Shown: positions 17,067-25,231, counted from the stretch's first letter. The stretch: DNA of 29,327 bases from JBGUXS01 sp045118155 (GCA_045118155.1 JBGUXS010000038.1:1-29327), one strand, 5' to 3'. Notes: generated by a model not told the origin, from the sequence alone. A program made the numbers and translations.

Positions 17067-17086
17067 CAGGTTATTCCATTTTTTTC

Positions 17087-17114
17087 TTGACAGTTTTTAT
17101 GGGGGGCGTATAGT
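17087..17114 (+). promoter_or_regulatory. Strong promoter producing an apparently leaderless mRNA
   Basis: TTGACA (17087-17092), a 16-base spacer containing a G6 run (17101-17106), and TATAGT (17109-17114). Only six bases separate the -10 from the ATG at 17121, so the expected start of transcription is the A of the start codon. No Shine-Dalgarno sequence could fit. Confidence 0.75.
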
Positions 17115-17120
17115 TCCCCT

Positions 17121-17714
17121 ATGGAAAGCAAAAAGGAAATTATCACAGACGTTTTGAATGTACATCCGGAAGATTTATCGGCCATTTTAGCCCAAAGTCT
17201 TCAAAAAAATGCTTGTTTTGACAAACCTTATACATGTGGGTTATGGGCCTGTGGTATCGGGGTATTTTTTTCGTTAGGCGCCGGTTTTGGACATGCAACC
17301 TTAAGATTTTTTCATAAAATGGCAAAAAACTTAGGGCCAGAAAACACCCTTTTAGGGGTTCCTGGGGGTATTATTGCTAAATTGGAATCGGTTTTAAAGT
17401 TTTGGTTTACCGATAATCAAGATACCTCTTTTTTTGGGGCCTTAAAGGCCACTAAGTCCGATTTTGAAAATCTGCTAAGGGATCAAAAAAAGCGATCGGC
17501 CCGAACATTAAACAGCGTGGTTCCCCCTTTACCAAAAGATTTTAAACTTGTCCCTGTTTCCACCCCCAGAACAATTGCGGGTTTTGGGAATTATTCGGTC
17601 ATTTCTAAGGGGTATTGGACAGATAAAGGCCTAGAAATTCCAGGCGGGGTTGCCACGGTTTTACCTGATAATATTCAAGTCCGTGCCATCAAAGGAATCG
17701 GGGAAAAGGCATGA
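17121..17714 (+). CDS. Unrecognised protein, first gene of a two-gene operon
   Basis: A 197-residue protein I do not recognise. A short acidic/helical start (HPEDLSAILAQSLQK, 15-29) leads into a Cys- and Gly-rich hydrophobic stretch (CGLWACGIGVFFSLGAGFGH, 39-58) that may be a membrane segment or a buried core. A Lys/Arg-rich part lies near 120-127 and a Pro-rich segment (VVPPLPKDFKLVPV) near 133. There is no signal peptide. The N-terminal helix resembles the linkers between repeats in the next protein (both have an E/Q-DL-x3-L pattern). The next gene begins in its stop codon (ATGA), so they are translated together. It is divergent from the YdbH-like gene. The ATG is set by the promoter: nothing else in frame upstream fits. 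Confidence 0.75.
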   Translation: MESKKEIITDVLNVHPEDLSAILAQSLQKNACFDKPYTCGLWACGIGVFFSLGAGFGHATLRFFHKMAKNLGPENTLLGVPGGIIAKLESVLKFWFTDNQDTSFFGALKATKSDFENLLRDQKKRSARTLNSVVPPLPKDFKLVPVSTPRTIAGFGNYSVISKGYWTDKGLEIPGGVATVLPDNIQVRAIKGIGEKA

Positions 17715-18733
17715 AACAACTTAAGACCTATATCTTAACGCGAACCCCTGATGAACAAGTGCATATCACTTTGTGGGCTTTAACCGATGATCCTACCACC
17801 GCGAAATTGCTTTACAACGGTGGGGAACATGCGTTGCTTTACCGATCTGAAAAAACGGATCCCATTATTATAGATTATATTCCACGTCGTTTTCAGCCTT
17901 TTTTGGCCGATGCCACCCGTATTGTCGTAACAGAATTAGATCCCAATACACAAGAAATTACGCGACGGTATCATGTCCCTGTGACACATGTGACATTTTT
18001 GCCCCCTGCCCATTTGGAAGTTTCCAAACAAGATTTGGTAACCTGGGCTTTGCAAGGAACGACCTTACAACAACAAAAAGCCTATTTTGCTTATCCTTTA
18101 AAGGATGGGGGCCTTCTTTTTATGATTCAAGAACAATTGGAATCCCCTGAAACACCCACCTTATTTTTTGATGGCAAAAATCATGCGCTGTTACGTCATT
18201 CAGCAAAAAAAACTTTGGTCTTAGATTATTTAGAACCCACCTTAGTTCCTTTGCTTTCTAGGTTAGAACAAGTGTGGATATGTGAATGTGATTTTACAAA
18301 CAAAAAGCTAATTCGGGAATACAAGGCCCCTTTAAAACGATCCAATCGGTTACCAGAAATTAAATTAGAAATTTCGGCGGAAGATTTAGCTAGTGCCTTG
18401 ATTACCCCGACGCATCAACAAAAAATTTATTATTTCATAAAAACTGAACAAGAATTACACTTGTTCCTGTTGCGTCATAAATCCCCCCCACAAAATGCCT
18501 GTATTTTGTATGATGGCGGGGCACATGCTTTATTGTATCGCAACGAGAAAGAAGGGGTCATTTTAGGGTACCTTCCCAAAGCGGTCGGGGCGTTACTTAA
18601 AACCTTCAAAACCGTTACGGTACATGGGTGTGATTTTGATACGGGATCTGAAACTTTCGTTTATCCAGCTTCGGTGCGTCTTGTTTCCAAATTACCCCCT
18701 GTCACATGGGATATTAACTTACCGTTTTTATGA
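17711..18733 (+). CDS. Unrecognised protein made of three tandem ~115-residue repeats
   Basis: A 340-residue cytoplasmic-looking protein built from three copies of one unit (about 5-122, 123-237 and 238-340). Each has a beta-rich start, a core motif (YNGGEHALLYR 35-45, FDGKNHALLRH 153-163, YDGGAHALLYR 267-277), an (I/V)(I/L)xYL-type strand, a V-x-x-x-E/G-x-D strand and a closing LPP or LPE. Units one and two end in similar helical linkers (LEVSKQDL and LEISAEDL, followed by a QQK); the third lacks it. The copies differ at most positions, so the triplication is old. The invariant HALL core suggests a binding or catalytic site, function unknown. Translation is coupled to the upstream gene; the stop overlaps the convergent dciA by six bases. 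Confidence 0.85.
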   Translation: MKQLKTYILTRTPDEQVHITLWALTDDPTTAKLLYNGGEHALLYRSEKTDPIIIDYIPRRFQPFLADATRIVVTELDPNTQEITRRYHVPVTHVTFLPPAHLEVSKQDLVTWALQGTTLQQQKAYFAYPLKDGGLLFMIQEQLESPETPTLFFDGKNHALLRHSAKKTLVLDYLEPTLVPLLSRLEQVWICECDFTNKKLIREYKAPLKRSNRLPEIKLEISAEDLASALITPTHQQKIYYFIKTEQELHLFLLRHKSPPQNACILYDGGAHALLYRNEKEGVILGYLPKAVGALLKTFKTVTVHGCDFDTGSETFVYPASVRLVSKLPPVTWDINLPFL

Positions 18734-19240
18734 TTTCTTTTTTAGCAAGCATCCAATATTAAACAAAATATCTTGCATTTCTTTATCTTGAACAATCGCC
18801 ACTTTTTCCATGAGTTCTTGTTTATCTTTTGGTTTTAACTCATTTGTTTCTGAAAAACACGTTGGCATTTTTAAAGGCAACATCCCTTGTCTAATCCGAA
18901 TATTTTTTACCGCTGGATAACCAAAAAATGTATTAATTTTTTGAACAATATAATCTTTTTTATGCTGAAATAACAAGGCAAAAGCCCCCCCTGCACTTTT
19001 CACAACCAACGTTCCGTTTGTGCGATCATTGCCTTTAAAAACAAGTTTGTCTGGCAAGACCCCCAAAGCCAAATCCGCCCCTACAATGTCAGTCCAATAC
19101 GTTAAAATATCCGCCGATACAAATCCATGTTTTTTTAAAATTGGTTGAACAATTTTTTTCACTTCCTGTGTCAAGGGGGCTAGACCTTGATAAGTTCGTG
19201 ATACCTTTTTTTGGATTTTACATTTTTCGGTCATGGGCAT
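18728..19240 (-). CDS. dciA: DciA (DUF721), replicative helicase loader
   Basis: Alphaproteobacteria lack DnaC, and DciA loads the DnaB helicase during replication initiation. This 170-residue protein shows the DUF721 pattern: a helical lead with ILKKHGFVSADILTYWTDIVG, then GTLVVKSAGGAFALLFQHKKDYIVQKINTFFG split over about residues 77-107, and NIRIRQG. The tail (about 125-170) is helical and variable. Two starts are possible, 19240 and 19234, neither with a ribosome site; both lie inside the end of tgt, so translation is probably coupled (overlap 17-23 bases). Confidence 0.85.
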   Translation of the reverse strand: MPMTEKCKIQKKVSRTYQGLAPLTQEVKKIVQPILKKHGFVSADILTYWTDIVGADLALGVLPDKLVFKGNDRTNGTLVVKSAGGAFALLFQHKKDYIVQKINTFFGYPAVKNIRIRQGMLPLKMPTCFSETNELKPKDKQELMEKVAIVQDKEMQDILFNIGCLLKKKS

Positions 19241-20333
19241 AACGGTCTAAAAACGAACGATAGAAATCCTCAAAAGTTCCTTGAGTAATATGCATCCGAA
19301 TTTGTTGCATCAAATTTTGATAAAAATGTAAATTATGTTGGGTCAGCAACATTGCCCCTAAAATTTCCTTACAATGAACCAAATGGTGTAAATACCCCCG
19401 CGTGTAATTTTGACAGACAGAGCAGGAACATTCTTCATCTAAGGGCCCGTGATCATCCCGATGGCATGCGTTATGTAAATTCAAAACGCCGTGGCTAGTA
19501 AACGCTTGTCCCGTTCGTCCTGAACGTGATGGCATGACACAATCAAACATATCTATGCCCCGGGCCACAGCCCCTAAGATATCAGACGGGCGTCCTACCC
19601 CCATTAAATAACGGGGTTTTAAGGAATCTAAAGCATCAACCGTGTAATCCATCACTTCAAACATCATGCTCTGGGGTTCCCCAACGGCCAATCCCCCAAC
19701 AGCATATCCATCAAATCCAATATCCATCAGACATTTCACAGATTCTAAACGTAAATCCCGATACATCCCCCCCTGCACGATACCAAATAACCCGTAACCG
19801 GGTTTATCTTGAAAAGCGTCATGACTGCGCCGGGCCCAACGCATGGAAAGACGCATGGATTTTTGTGTATCTTTGTATGTCGCCGGATAGGCAATACATT
19901 CATCAAAAGCCATGTTAATATCCGAATCTAAAAGCCGTTGAATTTCCATTGACTTTTCAGGCGATAATAGATAGCGCGCCCCATCTATATGCGATGCAAA
20001 CGTTACCCCTTCTTCTGTGATTTTCCTGAGGCCCGACAAACTCATAACCTGGAAGCCCCCAGAATCTGTTAAAATGGGATGTGGCCAATTCATAAACTTA
20101 TGAAGTCCCCCAAAATCATGCACCCGCTGAGCCCCAGGACGTAACATTAAGTGATATGTATTTCCCAATACAACTTCCGTTCCCGTACTAGCTATCATTT
20201 CGGGCGTTAAGGCCTTAACCGTGGCACATGTCCCCACCGCCATAAAAGCGGGGGTATGTACCGTTCCATGAGCCGTTTCTAAAAGACCAACTCTTGAACG
20301 GTTTTGTGTTGCTAAGACTTTAAAATTTAACAT
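19218..20333 (-). CDS. tgt: tRNA-guanine transglycosylase
   Basis: Exchanges guanine 34 for preQ1 in tRNAs for Asp, Asn, His and Tyr, a step of queuosine synthesis. The 371 residues match the family. The general base Asp90 is in TDSGGFQVMSL and the nucleophile Asp264 in MFDCVMPSRSGRTGQAF; the zinc ligands are Cys302, Cys304, Cys307 and His333. An in-frame start 44 codons upstream is rejected: the sequence there is unlike the family, while the ATG at 20333 has AGAGGA and a consensus-like promoter immediately upstream. It heads an operon with dciA. Confidence 0.97.
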   Translation of the reverse strand: MLNFKVLATQNRSRVGLLETAHGTVHTPAFMAVGTCATVKALTPEMIASTGTEVVLGNTYHLMLRPGAQRVHDFGGLHKFMNWPHPILTDSGGFQVMSLSGLRKITEEGVTFASHIDGARYLLSPEKSMEIQRLLDSDINMAFDECIAYPATYKDTQKSMRLSMRWARRSHDAFQDKPGYGLFGIVQGGMYRDLRLESVKCLMDIGFDGYAVGGLAVGEPQSMMFEVMDYTVDALDSLKPRYLMGVGRPSDILGAVARGIDMFDCVMPSRSGRTGQAFTSHGVLNLHNACHRDDHGPLDEECSCSVCQNYTRGYLHHLVHCKEILGAMLLTQHNLHFYQNLMQQIRMHITQGTFEDFYRSFLDRYAHDRKM

Positions 20334-20355
20334 ACCTTCATTCCTCTTGAAGGAT

Positions 20356-20384
20356 ATTATACCATTTTTCCCTTTAAAAATCAA
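20356..20384 (-). promoter_or_regulatory. Promoter of tgt-dciA
   Basis: On the minus strand TTGATT (20384-20379), a 17-base spacer and a perfect TATAAT (20361-20356). The leader is about 17-20 bases and contains the ribosome site. Confidence 0.8.
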
Positions 20385-20397
20385 TGTTAAAAAACTG

Positions 20398-20426
20398 TTT
20401 AGCTTTTTACAAAAATGTGTTATGAT
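20398..20426 (+). promoter_or_regulatory. Promoter of lepB-rnc-era-recO
   Basis: TTTAGC (20398-20403), a 17-base spacer and TATGAT (20421-20426). It is back to back with the tgt promoter. The leader of about 15 bases carries GGAAGG. Confidence 0.55.
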
Positions 20427-20447
20427 AAGGGAAAAGGAAGGATAAAG

Positions 20448-21176
20448 ATGACAGATATTCCCCAAACAAAAAAAAAGAAAAAAAACTCACTTTTAGGTAT
20501 TTTGCTTGCAATTTTAGCGGCCCTAACAATTCGGTCTTGTGCTGTAGAGCCATACCATATTCCCTCTAGTTCTATGGTTCCAACTCTTTTAATCGGGGAT
20601 TTTTTATTTATTTCTAAATATCCCTATGGTTTTTCCAAACATTCCTTTATTTTTTCCTTACCCTTAATTCCCAAAGGCCGACTGTTTGGGAAAGAACCTA
20701 AACGGGGAGATGTTGTTATTTTCAAACAATTACAAGCCAATAAAGATTACATCAAACGCGTCATTGGCTTACCTGGGGATACAATTCAAATGCAGGGGGG
20801 ACGCCTTTATATTAACGGCACACTAGTTCCTAGAATTAATCCAACCCCTTTAGAAATTACCGAACAAGGGGAAAATATGACCGTCACACAATACACTGAA
20901 ATTTTACCAGGGGGACTTGAACATTTAATCTATGAACGGTCAGATATGATGCCAGCTGATAACACGCCACCGGTCGTTGTCCCTCAGGGGCATTATTTTA
21001 TGATGGGGGATAATCGGGACAATTCTGGGGACAGTCGTTATTTTGGTCCCGTTCCGTTTGAAGCCTTAGAAGGGCGCGCCGAATTTATCTTCTTTTCGCT
21101 AACAGATCGGTTTTTAAAAATTTGGAAGTGGCCCCAAACGCTACGTTTTGATCGTTTTTTTAGGGAGATCCATTAA
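20448..21176 (+). CDS. lepB: Signal peptidase I
   Basis: Removes signal peptides of exported proteins at the periplasmic face of the inner membrane. The 242-residue form has a Lys-rich cytoplasmic start, one membrane helix (about 14-31), then the S26 boxes: the catalytic Ser42 in PSSSMVPTL, RGDVVIF, the catalytic Lys103 in YIKRVIGLPGD, and MGDNRDNSGDSRYFGPV. The ATG at 20448 is chosen over one 33 bases upstream because GGAAGG precedes it and the upstream codons overlap the promoter. It heads the lepB-rnc-era-recO operon; rnc begins at the very next base. Confidence 0.96.
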   Translation: MTDIPQTKKKKKNSLLGILLAILAALTIRSCAVEPYHIPSSSMVPTLLIGDFLFISKYPYGFSKHSFIFSLPLIPKGRLFGKEPKRGDVVIFKQLQANKDYIKRVIGLPGDTIQMQGGRLYINGTLVPRINPTPLEITEQGENMTVTQYTEILPGGLEHLIYERSDMMPADNTPPVVVPQGHYFMMGDNRDNSGDSRYFGPVPFEALEGRAEFIFFSLTDRFLKIWKWPQTLRFDRFFREIH

Positions 21177-21803
21177 ATGTTTCCGTTTCAATTTAAAAAC
21201 ACATCTTTAAAAGAACAGGCCTTAACTTTGGCTTCAGCTCATAAAACGGCCCCTTATGAACGCTTGGAATTTTTAGGGGACCGCGTCTTAGCCCTGACCA
21301 TTTCAGATATGCTGTTTCGGACATACCCTAAGGAAAAAGAAGGGGATTTAGCCAATCGTTTTACGGCCTTAGTTCGGGAAGAAACGCTAGCCAAAATTGC
21401 CCTTGTATGGGGAATAGATACTTTGTTAATTACCCATGAAAAAGACCTAAGACATAATGCTTCGGTTTTAGCAGACGTCTGTGAAGCTCTGTTGGGGGCA
21501 TATTACCTAGAAGAAGGCTATGCGGCCGTTTTTGAGATCGTCAAAACATATTGGACCCCTTTGATGGTGGCCGAAAAAAAACCCCCGAAAGATGCCAAAA
21601 CAAGGGTACAAGAATACGTACAAAAAAAGACCATGCACTTACCCATTTATTCGGTTGTCAGTCAAACCGGCCCATCCCATCATCCCCATTTTGTGGTTAA
21701 GATTGAAGCCCCGGGGTTAGGGGAAGCTTTGGGGGAAGGATCATCCAAACGTGAAGCCGAACAAAATGCCGCCCATACGTTGTTAGAGGGATTGGCACAA
21801 TGA
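21177..21803 (+). CDS. rnc: Ribonuclease III
   Basis: Cleaves double-stranded RNA, including rRNA precursors and antisense duplexes. The 208 residues are a little shorter than E. coli RNase III (226). The signature ERLEFLGDRVLAL supplies Glu31 and Asp35, and ADVCEALLGA supplies Asp100 and Glu103, so the metal-binding site is complete. A double-stranded-RNA-binding domain fills about residues 142-206 (KTRVQEYVQKK to GEGSSKREAEQNAA). The ATG follows the lepB stop with no gap and has AGGGAG upstream. Its TGA overlaps the ATG of era. Confidence 0.96.
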   Translation: MFPFQFKNTSLKEQALTLASAHKTAPYERLEFLGDRVLALTISDMLFRTYPKEKEGDLANRFTALVREETLAKIALVWGIDTLLITHEKDLRHNASVLADVCEALLGAYYLEEGYAAVFEIVKTYWTPLMVAEKKPPKDAKTRVQEYVQKKTMHLPIYSVVSQTGPSHHPHFVVKIEAPGLGEALGEGSSKREAEQNAAHTLLEGLAQ

Positions 21804-22699
21804 CAGAAACACATTGCGGCTTTGTAACCATTTTGGGACCTTCTAACGCGGGAAAATCTACCCTTATTAATGCTTTGGTTGGAACAAAAGTTTCCATTGT
21901 TTCACCAAAAGTACAAACAACCCGCTTTAAAGTGCGGGGTATTTTAAACCAAGATCAAACTCAAATTATTTTTATTGATACACCGGGGATTTTTAAACCC
22001 GTACGTAAATTAGATCGGGCCATGATTCAAAACGCCTGGGAAGAAACAGAAACAGCCGATATTTGCCTGTTATTAATTGATGCCAAAAAAGGCTTAGATG
22101 CGGCAGCGACCAGTATGTTAGAAACGTTTAAAAAAGAAAAACGCCCCGTGGTATTAGGCCTTAATAAAATTGATTTAATTCCCAAAGAAGAATTATTGCC
22201 TTTGATTGAACGGCTGAATACGGCTTATCCTTTTGAACAAACGTTTTTGATTTCGGCTCTGAAAAATCAAGGGCTAGAGGACCTTAAACAATATTTCATA
22301 GACCGTATGCCTGTCAGTCCCTGGTTCTTTCCAGATAATCAACTAACGGATATTTCTGATCGTTTATTCAGCGCCGAAATGACCCGTGAAAAAGTATTTT
22401 TGTATCTGCAACAAGAGTTGCCTTATAGCATCTATGTGACTACCCAAAGTTTTGTAGAAACCGAAGAAAGCATTACTATTAAACAAGATATCATTGTGGA
22501 GCGCCCTTCTCAAAAAACAATTATCTTGGGGAAAAACGGACAAATGATAAAAAAAATAGGGATGGCTGCCCGTCGGGATTTATCGGCGTTATTTCAAAAA
22601 AAGGTCAACTTATTTTTATTTGTGCAGGTTAATAAAAATTGGGCTTTGGAAAAACAAGCTTATACACAAATGGGATTAAATTTTGATGTTAAAAATTGA
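21800..22699 (+). CDS. era: GTPase Era
   Basis: An essential-type GTPase that binds the 3' end of 16S rRNA and helps mature the small ribosomal subunit. The 299 residues show the GTPase motifs GPSNAGKS (13-20), DTPG (60-63) and NKID (122-125), followed by a C-terminal KH RNA-binding domain (about 205-285, with the loop ILGKNGQMIKKIG). It overlaps rnc by four bases (ATGA) and recO by 14, so the operon is translated as a coupled series. Confidence 0.97.
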   Translation: MTETHCGFVTILGPSNAGKSTLINALVGTKVSIVSPKVQTTRFKVRGILNQDQTQIIFIDTPGIFKPVRKLDRAMIQNAWEETETADICLLLIDAKKGLDAAATSMLETFKKEKRPVVLGLNKIDLIPKEELLPLIERLNTAYPFEQTFLISALKNQGLEDLKQYFIDRMPVSPWFFPDNQLTDISDRLFSAEMTREKVFLYLQQELPYSIYVTTQSFVETEESITIKQDIIVERPSQKTIILGKNGQMIKKIGMAARRDLSALFQKKVNLFLFVQVNKNWALEKQAYTQMGLNFDVKN

Positions 22700-23372
22700 A
22701 TCCAAGAAAAGTTTTTTGCTGGCTTCTAGTCCTTTTGAAGAACACAAATTTCGGGTTAGTTTTTTAACCCCAGAACACGGACGCTATACAGGAATCTTAA
22801 CAACAAAACGCCCCCCGATTGTGGGAACGTTTGGGGTTGCTAGATGGCAAGCGCGTTTAGACAGCAGCATCGGAACCGTTTATTGGGAAGAAGGAAAAAA
22901 TCCCATGGCTTTATGCTTGAACAATAAGCAACGGGTTTTGTGCTTGGCTTCCTTAAGTGCCCTTACCCATGCCTTATTACCGGAACGGCAAGCTTGTCCT
23001 GATTTTACCCTAAAAACTTATACGTACATTGATACCTTGCTAGGGGATGATTTTTTAAAGAATTACGTCCTTTGGGAACTTGATTTATTAAAAGCCATTG
23101 GATTTGGCCTAGATCTGACAAGATGTGCCGGTGGGGGGGATAAGAATGACTTACTTTTTGTGTCCCCGAAATCAGGCACAGCCGTCAGTCGCGAAAAAGG
23201 GTGGCCTTATCGGGATAAATTACTTAACTTACCTCTTTTTCTTTGGCAAGAGGCCAATTATACCCTGCAAGATTTAAAAGATGGCTTTAACCTAACAGGA
23301 TTTTTCCTGAAAAAAAACGGGCTTCTGAAACAGCTTCCAGACGCCCGTGGATTACTACAAATGTCTTTATGA
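22686..23372 (+). CDS. recO: DNA repair protein RecO
   Basis: Works with RecR to load RecA at single-strand gaps. The 228-residue protein has an N-terminal OB-like part (RVSFLTPEHGRYTGILTTKR) and the helical C-terminal region typical of alphaproteobacterial RecO (LLKAIGFGLDLTRCAGGG, FVSPKSGTAVSREKGWPYRDKLL as two adjacent blocks). The ATG at 22686 is preferred to a TTG three bases earlier. It is last in the lepB operon. recR lies about 5 kb away, so both partners are in the window. The stop overlaps the convergent small membrane-protein gene by six bases. Confidence 0.92.
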   Translation: MLKIESKKSFLLASSPFEEHKFRVSFLTPEHGRYTGILTTKRPPIVGTFGVARWQARLDSSIGTVYWEEGKNPMALCLNNKQRVLCLASLSALTHALLPERQACPDFTLKTYTYIDTLLGDDFLKNYVLWELDLLKAIGFGLDLTRCAGGGDKNDLLFVSPKSGTAVSREKGWPYRDKLLNLPLFLWQEANYTLQDLKDGFNLTGFFLKKNGLLKQLPDARGLLQMSL

Positions 23373-23726
23373 GAAAAAGCTTAAAATCTTATCCATAATG
23401 GTTGTTCCCGAAACATTGTCAAGCGGTTCTGAATTATAGAATTGAATCGCCGCCCTATAAAGGCGTTGCAAAATGCGCCAATACAAGATACATCCTAAAA
23501 TTACCAAAATCATACAAGGTTTTGGCCAGTTTGCTTTCAGATATTTCACAAAATCTGGGGCTTCAAAGAAAAATGTCAACCGGAAAAGGTAAAAGACAAA
23601 AAAAGCAAAGGCAATCCGTTGCGCCCATAACGTGTAAATCGTAGGGGGACAATAGCTAAATCCCCAAATAATTAAAAAATAACATCCCCCTAAAATTAAA
23701 AACGAATTCGTAAAGAATTTCTGCAT
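23367..23726 (-). CDS. Small membrane protein, unrecognised
   Basis: A 119-residue protein with about three hydrophobic segments (roughly 5-23, 33-53 and 69-87) and a polar C-terminus. No family is recognised. A strong ribosome site (GGAGG) lies five bases before the ATG, which supports real translation. It lies 75 bases downstream of the HExxH/LRR gene on the same strand, in an AT-rich gap without a clear terminator, so it may be the last gene of that accessory unit. Confidence 0.65.
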   Translation of the reverse strand: MQKFFTNSFLILGGCYFLIIWGFSYCPPTIYTLWAQRIAFAFFVFYLFRLTFFFEAPDFVKYLKANWPKPCMILVILGCILYWRILQRLYRAAIQFYNSEPLDNVSGTTIMDKILSFFS

Positions 23727-23801
23727 GATGCCTCCTTTTTTTAAGAAATATATTTATTTTTACAGAAATAAAAAGTTTTTTAAAGACTTTATTTTCAAAA
23801 A

Positions 23802-25229
23802 TTATCTCTCTTTTCCCCCAATAATCTTACTAAAACATTTTCTCTTTTTACGTTCAATTTTCTTCTTTTCTATTCGCCAACGCTCTTTGATTTTCGGGGT
23901 TGGGGGGCGCACCTTAATTTTCCCCGTAAAGCCACTTTCTTTCACCAATTTTGCAACCTTTTCATTAGCACACGTAATGGTTAGGTTATTGCAACCCTTA
24001 AAGGCATCTTTCCCAATTTGTGTCACCGTGGCTGGTAAGGTCAGTTTCTTTAAATTGTCACACCCCCAAAAAGCATCGTCCCCAATCGTTTCAAGCTTCG
24101 GGGCAGAAAATTCCGTTAAGTTACTACACATAAAGAAGGCTCTCTCGTCTATTTCAGTGACACTATCCGACAACACAACCTCTTTCAGAACAAAATTAGA
24201 TTCAAACAATCTCTTACCTACTCTTTTAAGGTCCATCCCTTCTGGAATCACGACTTTGTCTAGGTACTTTTTACAAGTTTCTCTGGCTTCTTTTTCTTCT
24301 TCAGTTAAATTGGACTCCTCTTTGGAAAGACTTTTAAAAAAGGTTTTCTGAACTTGCTTGGAACACAAATGTTCTATTCTATCGTAATGTTCTTGGATTC
24401 CTTGTCGTGTTTTCCGAATCTGCCACGGCGACCACCAATTCCTCAATTTTGGGACAAGGGCATCACAGAATGTTTTTGCTGGATTTATTGCCATACGGGA
24501 AAATTCTAAATCTTCGTTCCCCAGTCCTAATTCCGAAAGCGTAACATCGGGATAAGAGAGAAGCTTGGGGGTGGCTTTCCAAAAATATCCCCGCTTGGCA
24601 CATTTATTATACACCTCTGTGTAAGATTGTTCCCAATGTTTGTGCCGCATACATTTGTTAAAATATTCCTTAAAAACGGCTTTCTTTAAAGATTCCGGTT
24701 CCGTTATAGTTTCTGAAAGGTATTCTTTAATTTCTAACATCTCTTTACCATCCCCAAGACCTTCTTTTGGGGAATAATGTACTTCAAACCACAGGCCTTT
24801 TAATTTAGCTTCGGCTTCATGGATATACATATTCTTAAAATAATCATAGGCATTATCATAATTTTTGGGGTTCCAAAGCCCCGGATAGTCAATCCCTTGA
24901 CATTCATGTTCCAGCTCGTGGGAAAGGGTATCATAGGAAATATCTTCAATAGTAGCTAGCTCAACTATCCCATTTCCATAGCTTATCCCTCCTGCACCAT
25001 CCTCCCTGATGGTCGGGTCAAAAGTTAACCGAATAATCCCTGATTTTCCATCTTGGCCCAATTTTCTTAAAGTTTTAAACTGCTCCCTGGCTTCAGGGGT
25101 CTCACTAAATTTTTGAAGTCGTTCTTTGATTTCTTCTTTACCACTTATGGATAAAGGATTGTCTACGGTGCCTTTGATATCAAAAATAACCCCATATCCA
25201 GTATCAAATAAAAATTGTTCCTCAGCCAT
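23802..25229 (-). CDS. Putative HExxH metallopeptidase with BspA-type leucine-rich repeats (candidate effector)
   Basis: A 475-residue protein without a signal peptide. Residues about 1-150 hold a zincin-like site: HELEH (104-108) after SYDTLS, and IHEAEAK (137-142), whose Glu could be the third zinc ligand. The middle (150-320) is helical and charged. Residues about 326-424 form BspA/LRR_5 repeats (SVTEIDERAFFMCSNL, LETIGDDAFWGCDNL, TVTQIGKDAFKGCNNL). The tail is very basic (KKKIERKKRK). Such repeats mediate protein contacts and are frequent in host-interaction proteins; a putative peptidase joined to them suggests an effector or toxin, which is inference. The ATG at 25229 starts two bases after the upstream gene's stop; an earlier start at 25253 would overlap it. 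Confidence 0.7.
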   Translation of the reverse strand: MAEEQFLFDTGYGVIFDIKGTVDNPLSISGKEEIKERLQKFSETPEAREQFKTLRKLGQDGKSGIIRLTFDPTIREDGAGGISYGNGIVELATIEDISYDTLSHELEHECQGIDYPGLWNPKNYDNAYDYFKNMYIHEAEAKLKGLWFEVHYSPKEGLGDGKEMLEIKEYLSETITEPESLKKAVFKEYFNKCMRHKHWEQSYTEVYNKCAKRGYFWKATPKLLSYPDVTLSELGLGNEDLEFSRMAINPAKTFCDALVPKLRNWWSPWQIRKTRQGIQEHYDRIEHLCSKQVQKTFFKSLSKEESNLTEEEKEARETCKKYLDKVVIPEGMDLKRVGKRLFESNFVLKEVVLSDSVTEIDERAFFMCSNLTEFSAPKLETIGDDAFWGCDNLKKLTLPATVTQIGKDAFKGCNNLTITCANEKVAKLVKESGFTGKIKVRPPTPKIKERWRIEKKKIERKKRKCFSKIIGGKER

Positions 25230-25231
25230 TT

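Noticed and set aside
17101..17106. G6 tract in the spacer of the leaderless promoter as a phase-variation switch
   Set aside because: Six G is short for slippage, and runs of G are frequent throughout this window.
17711..18733. Assembly or recent tandem duplication as the cause of the three repeats
   Set aside because: The copies differ strongly in protein and DNA sequence, so the triplication is old and real.
20334..20465. Longer tgt start at 20465
   Set aside because: The extension covers the tgt and lepB promoters and has no similarity to Tgt.
23725..24351. Plus-strand ORF of 208 codons
   Set aside because: It lies opposite the HExxH/LRR gene, whose motifs and coupling show which strand is coding; its composition (Phe/Leu/Ser-rich) is that of a complement frame.
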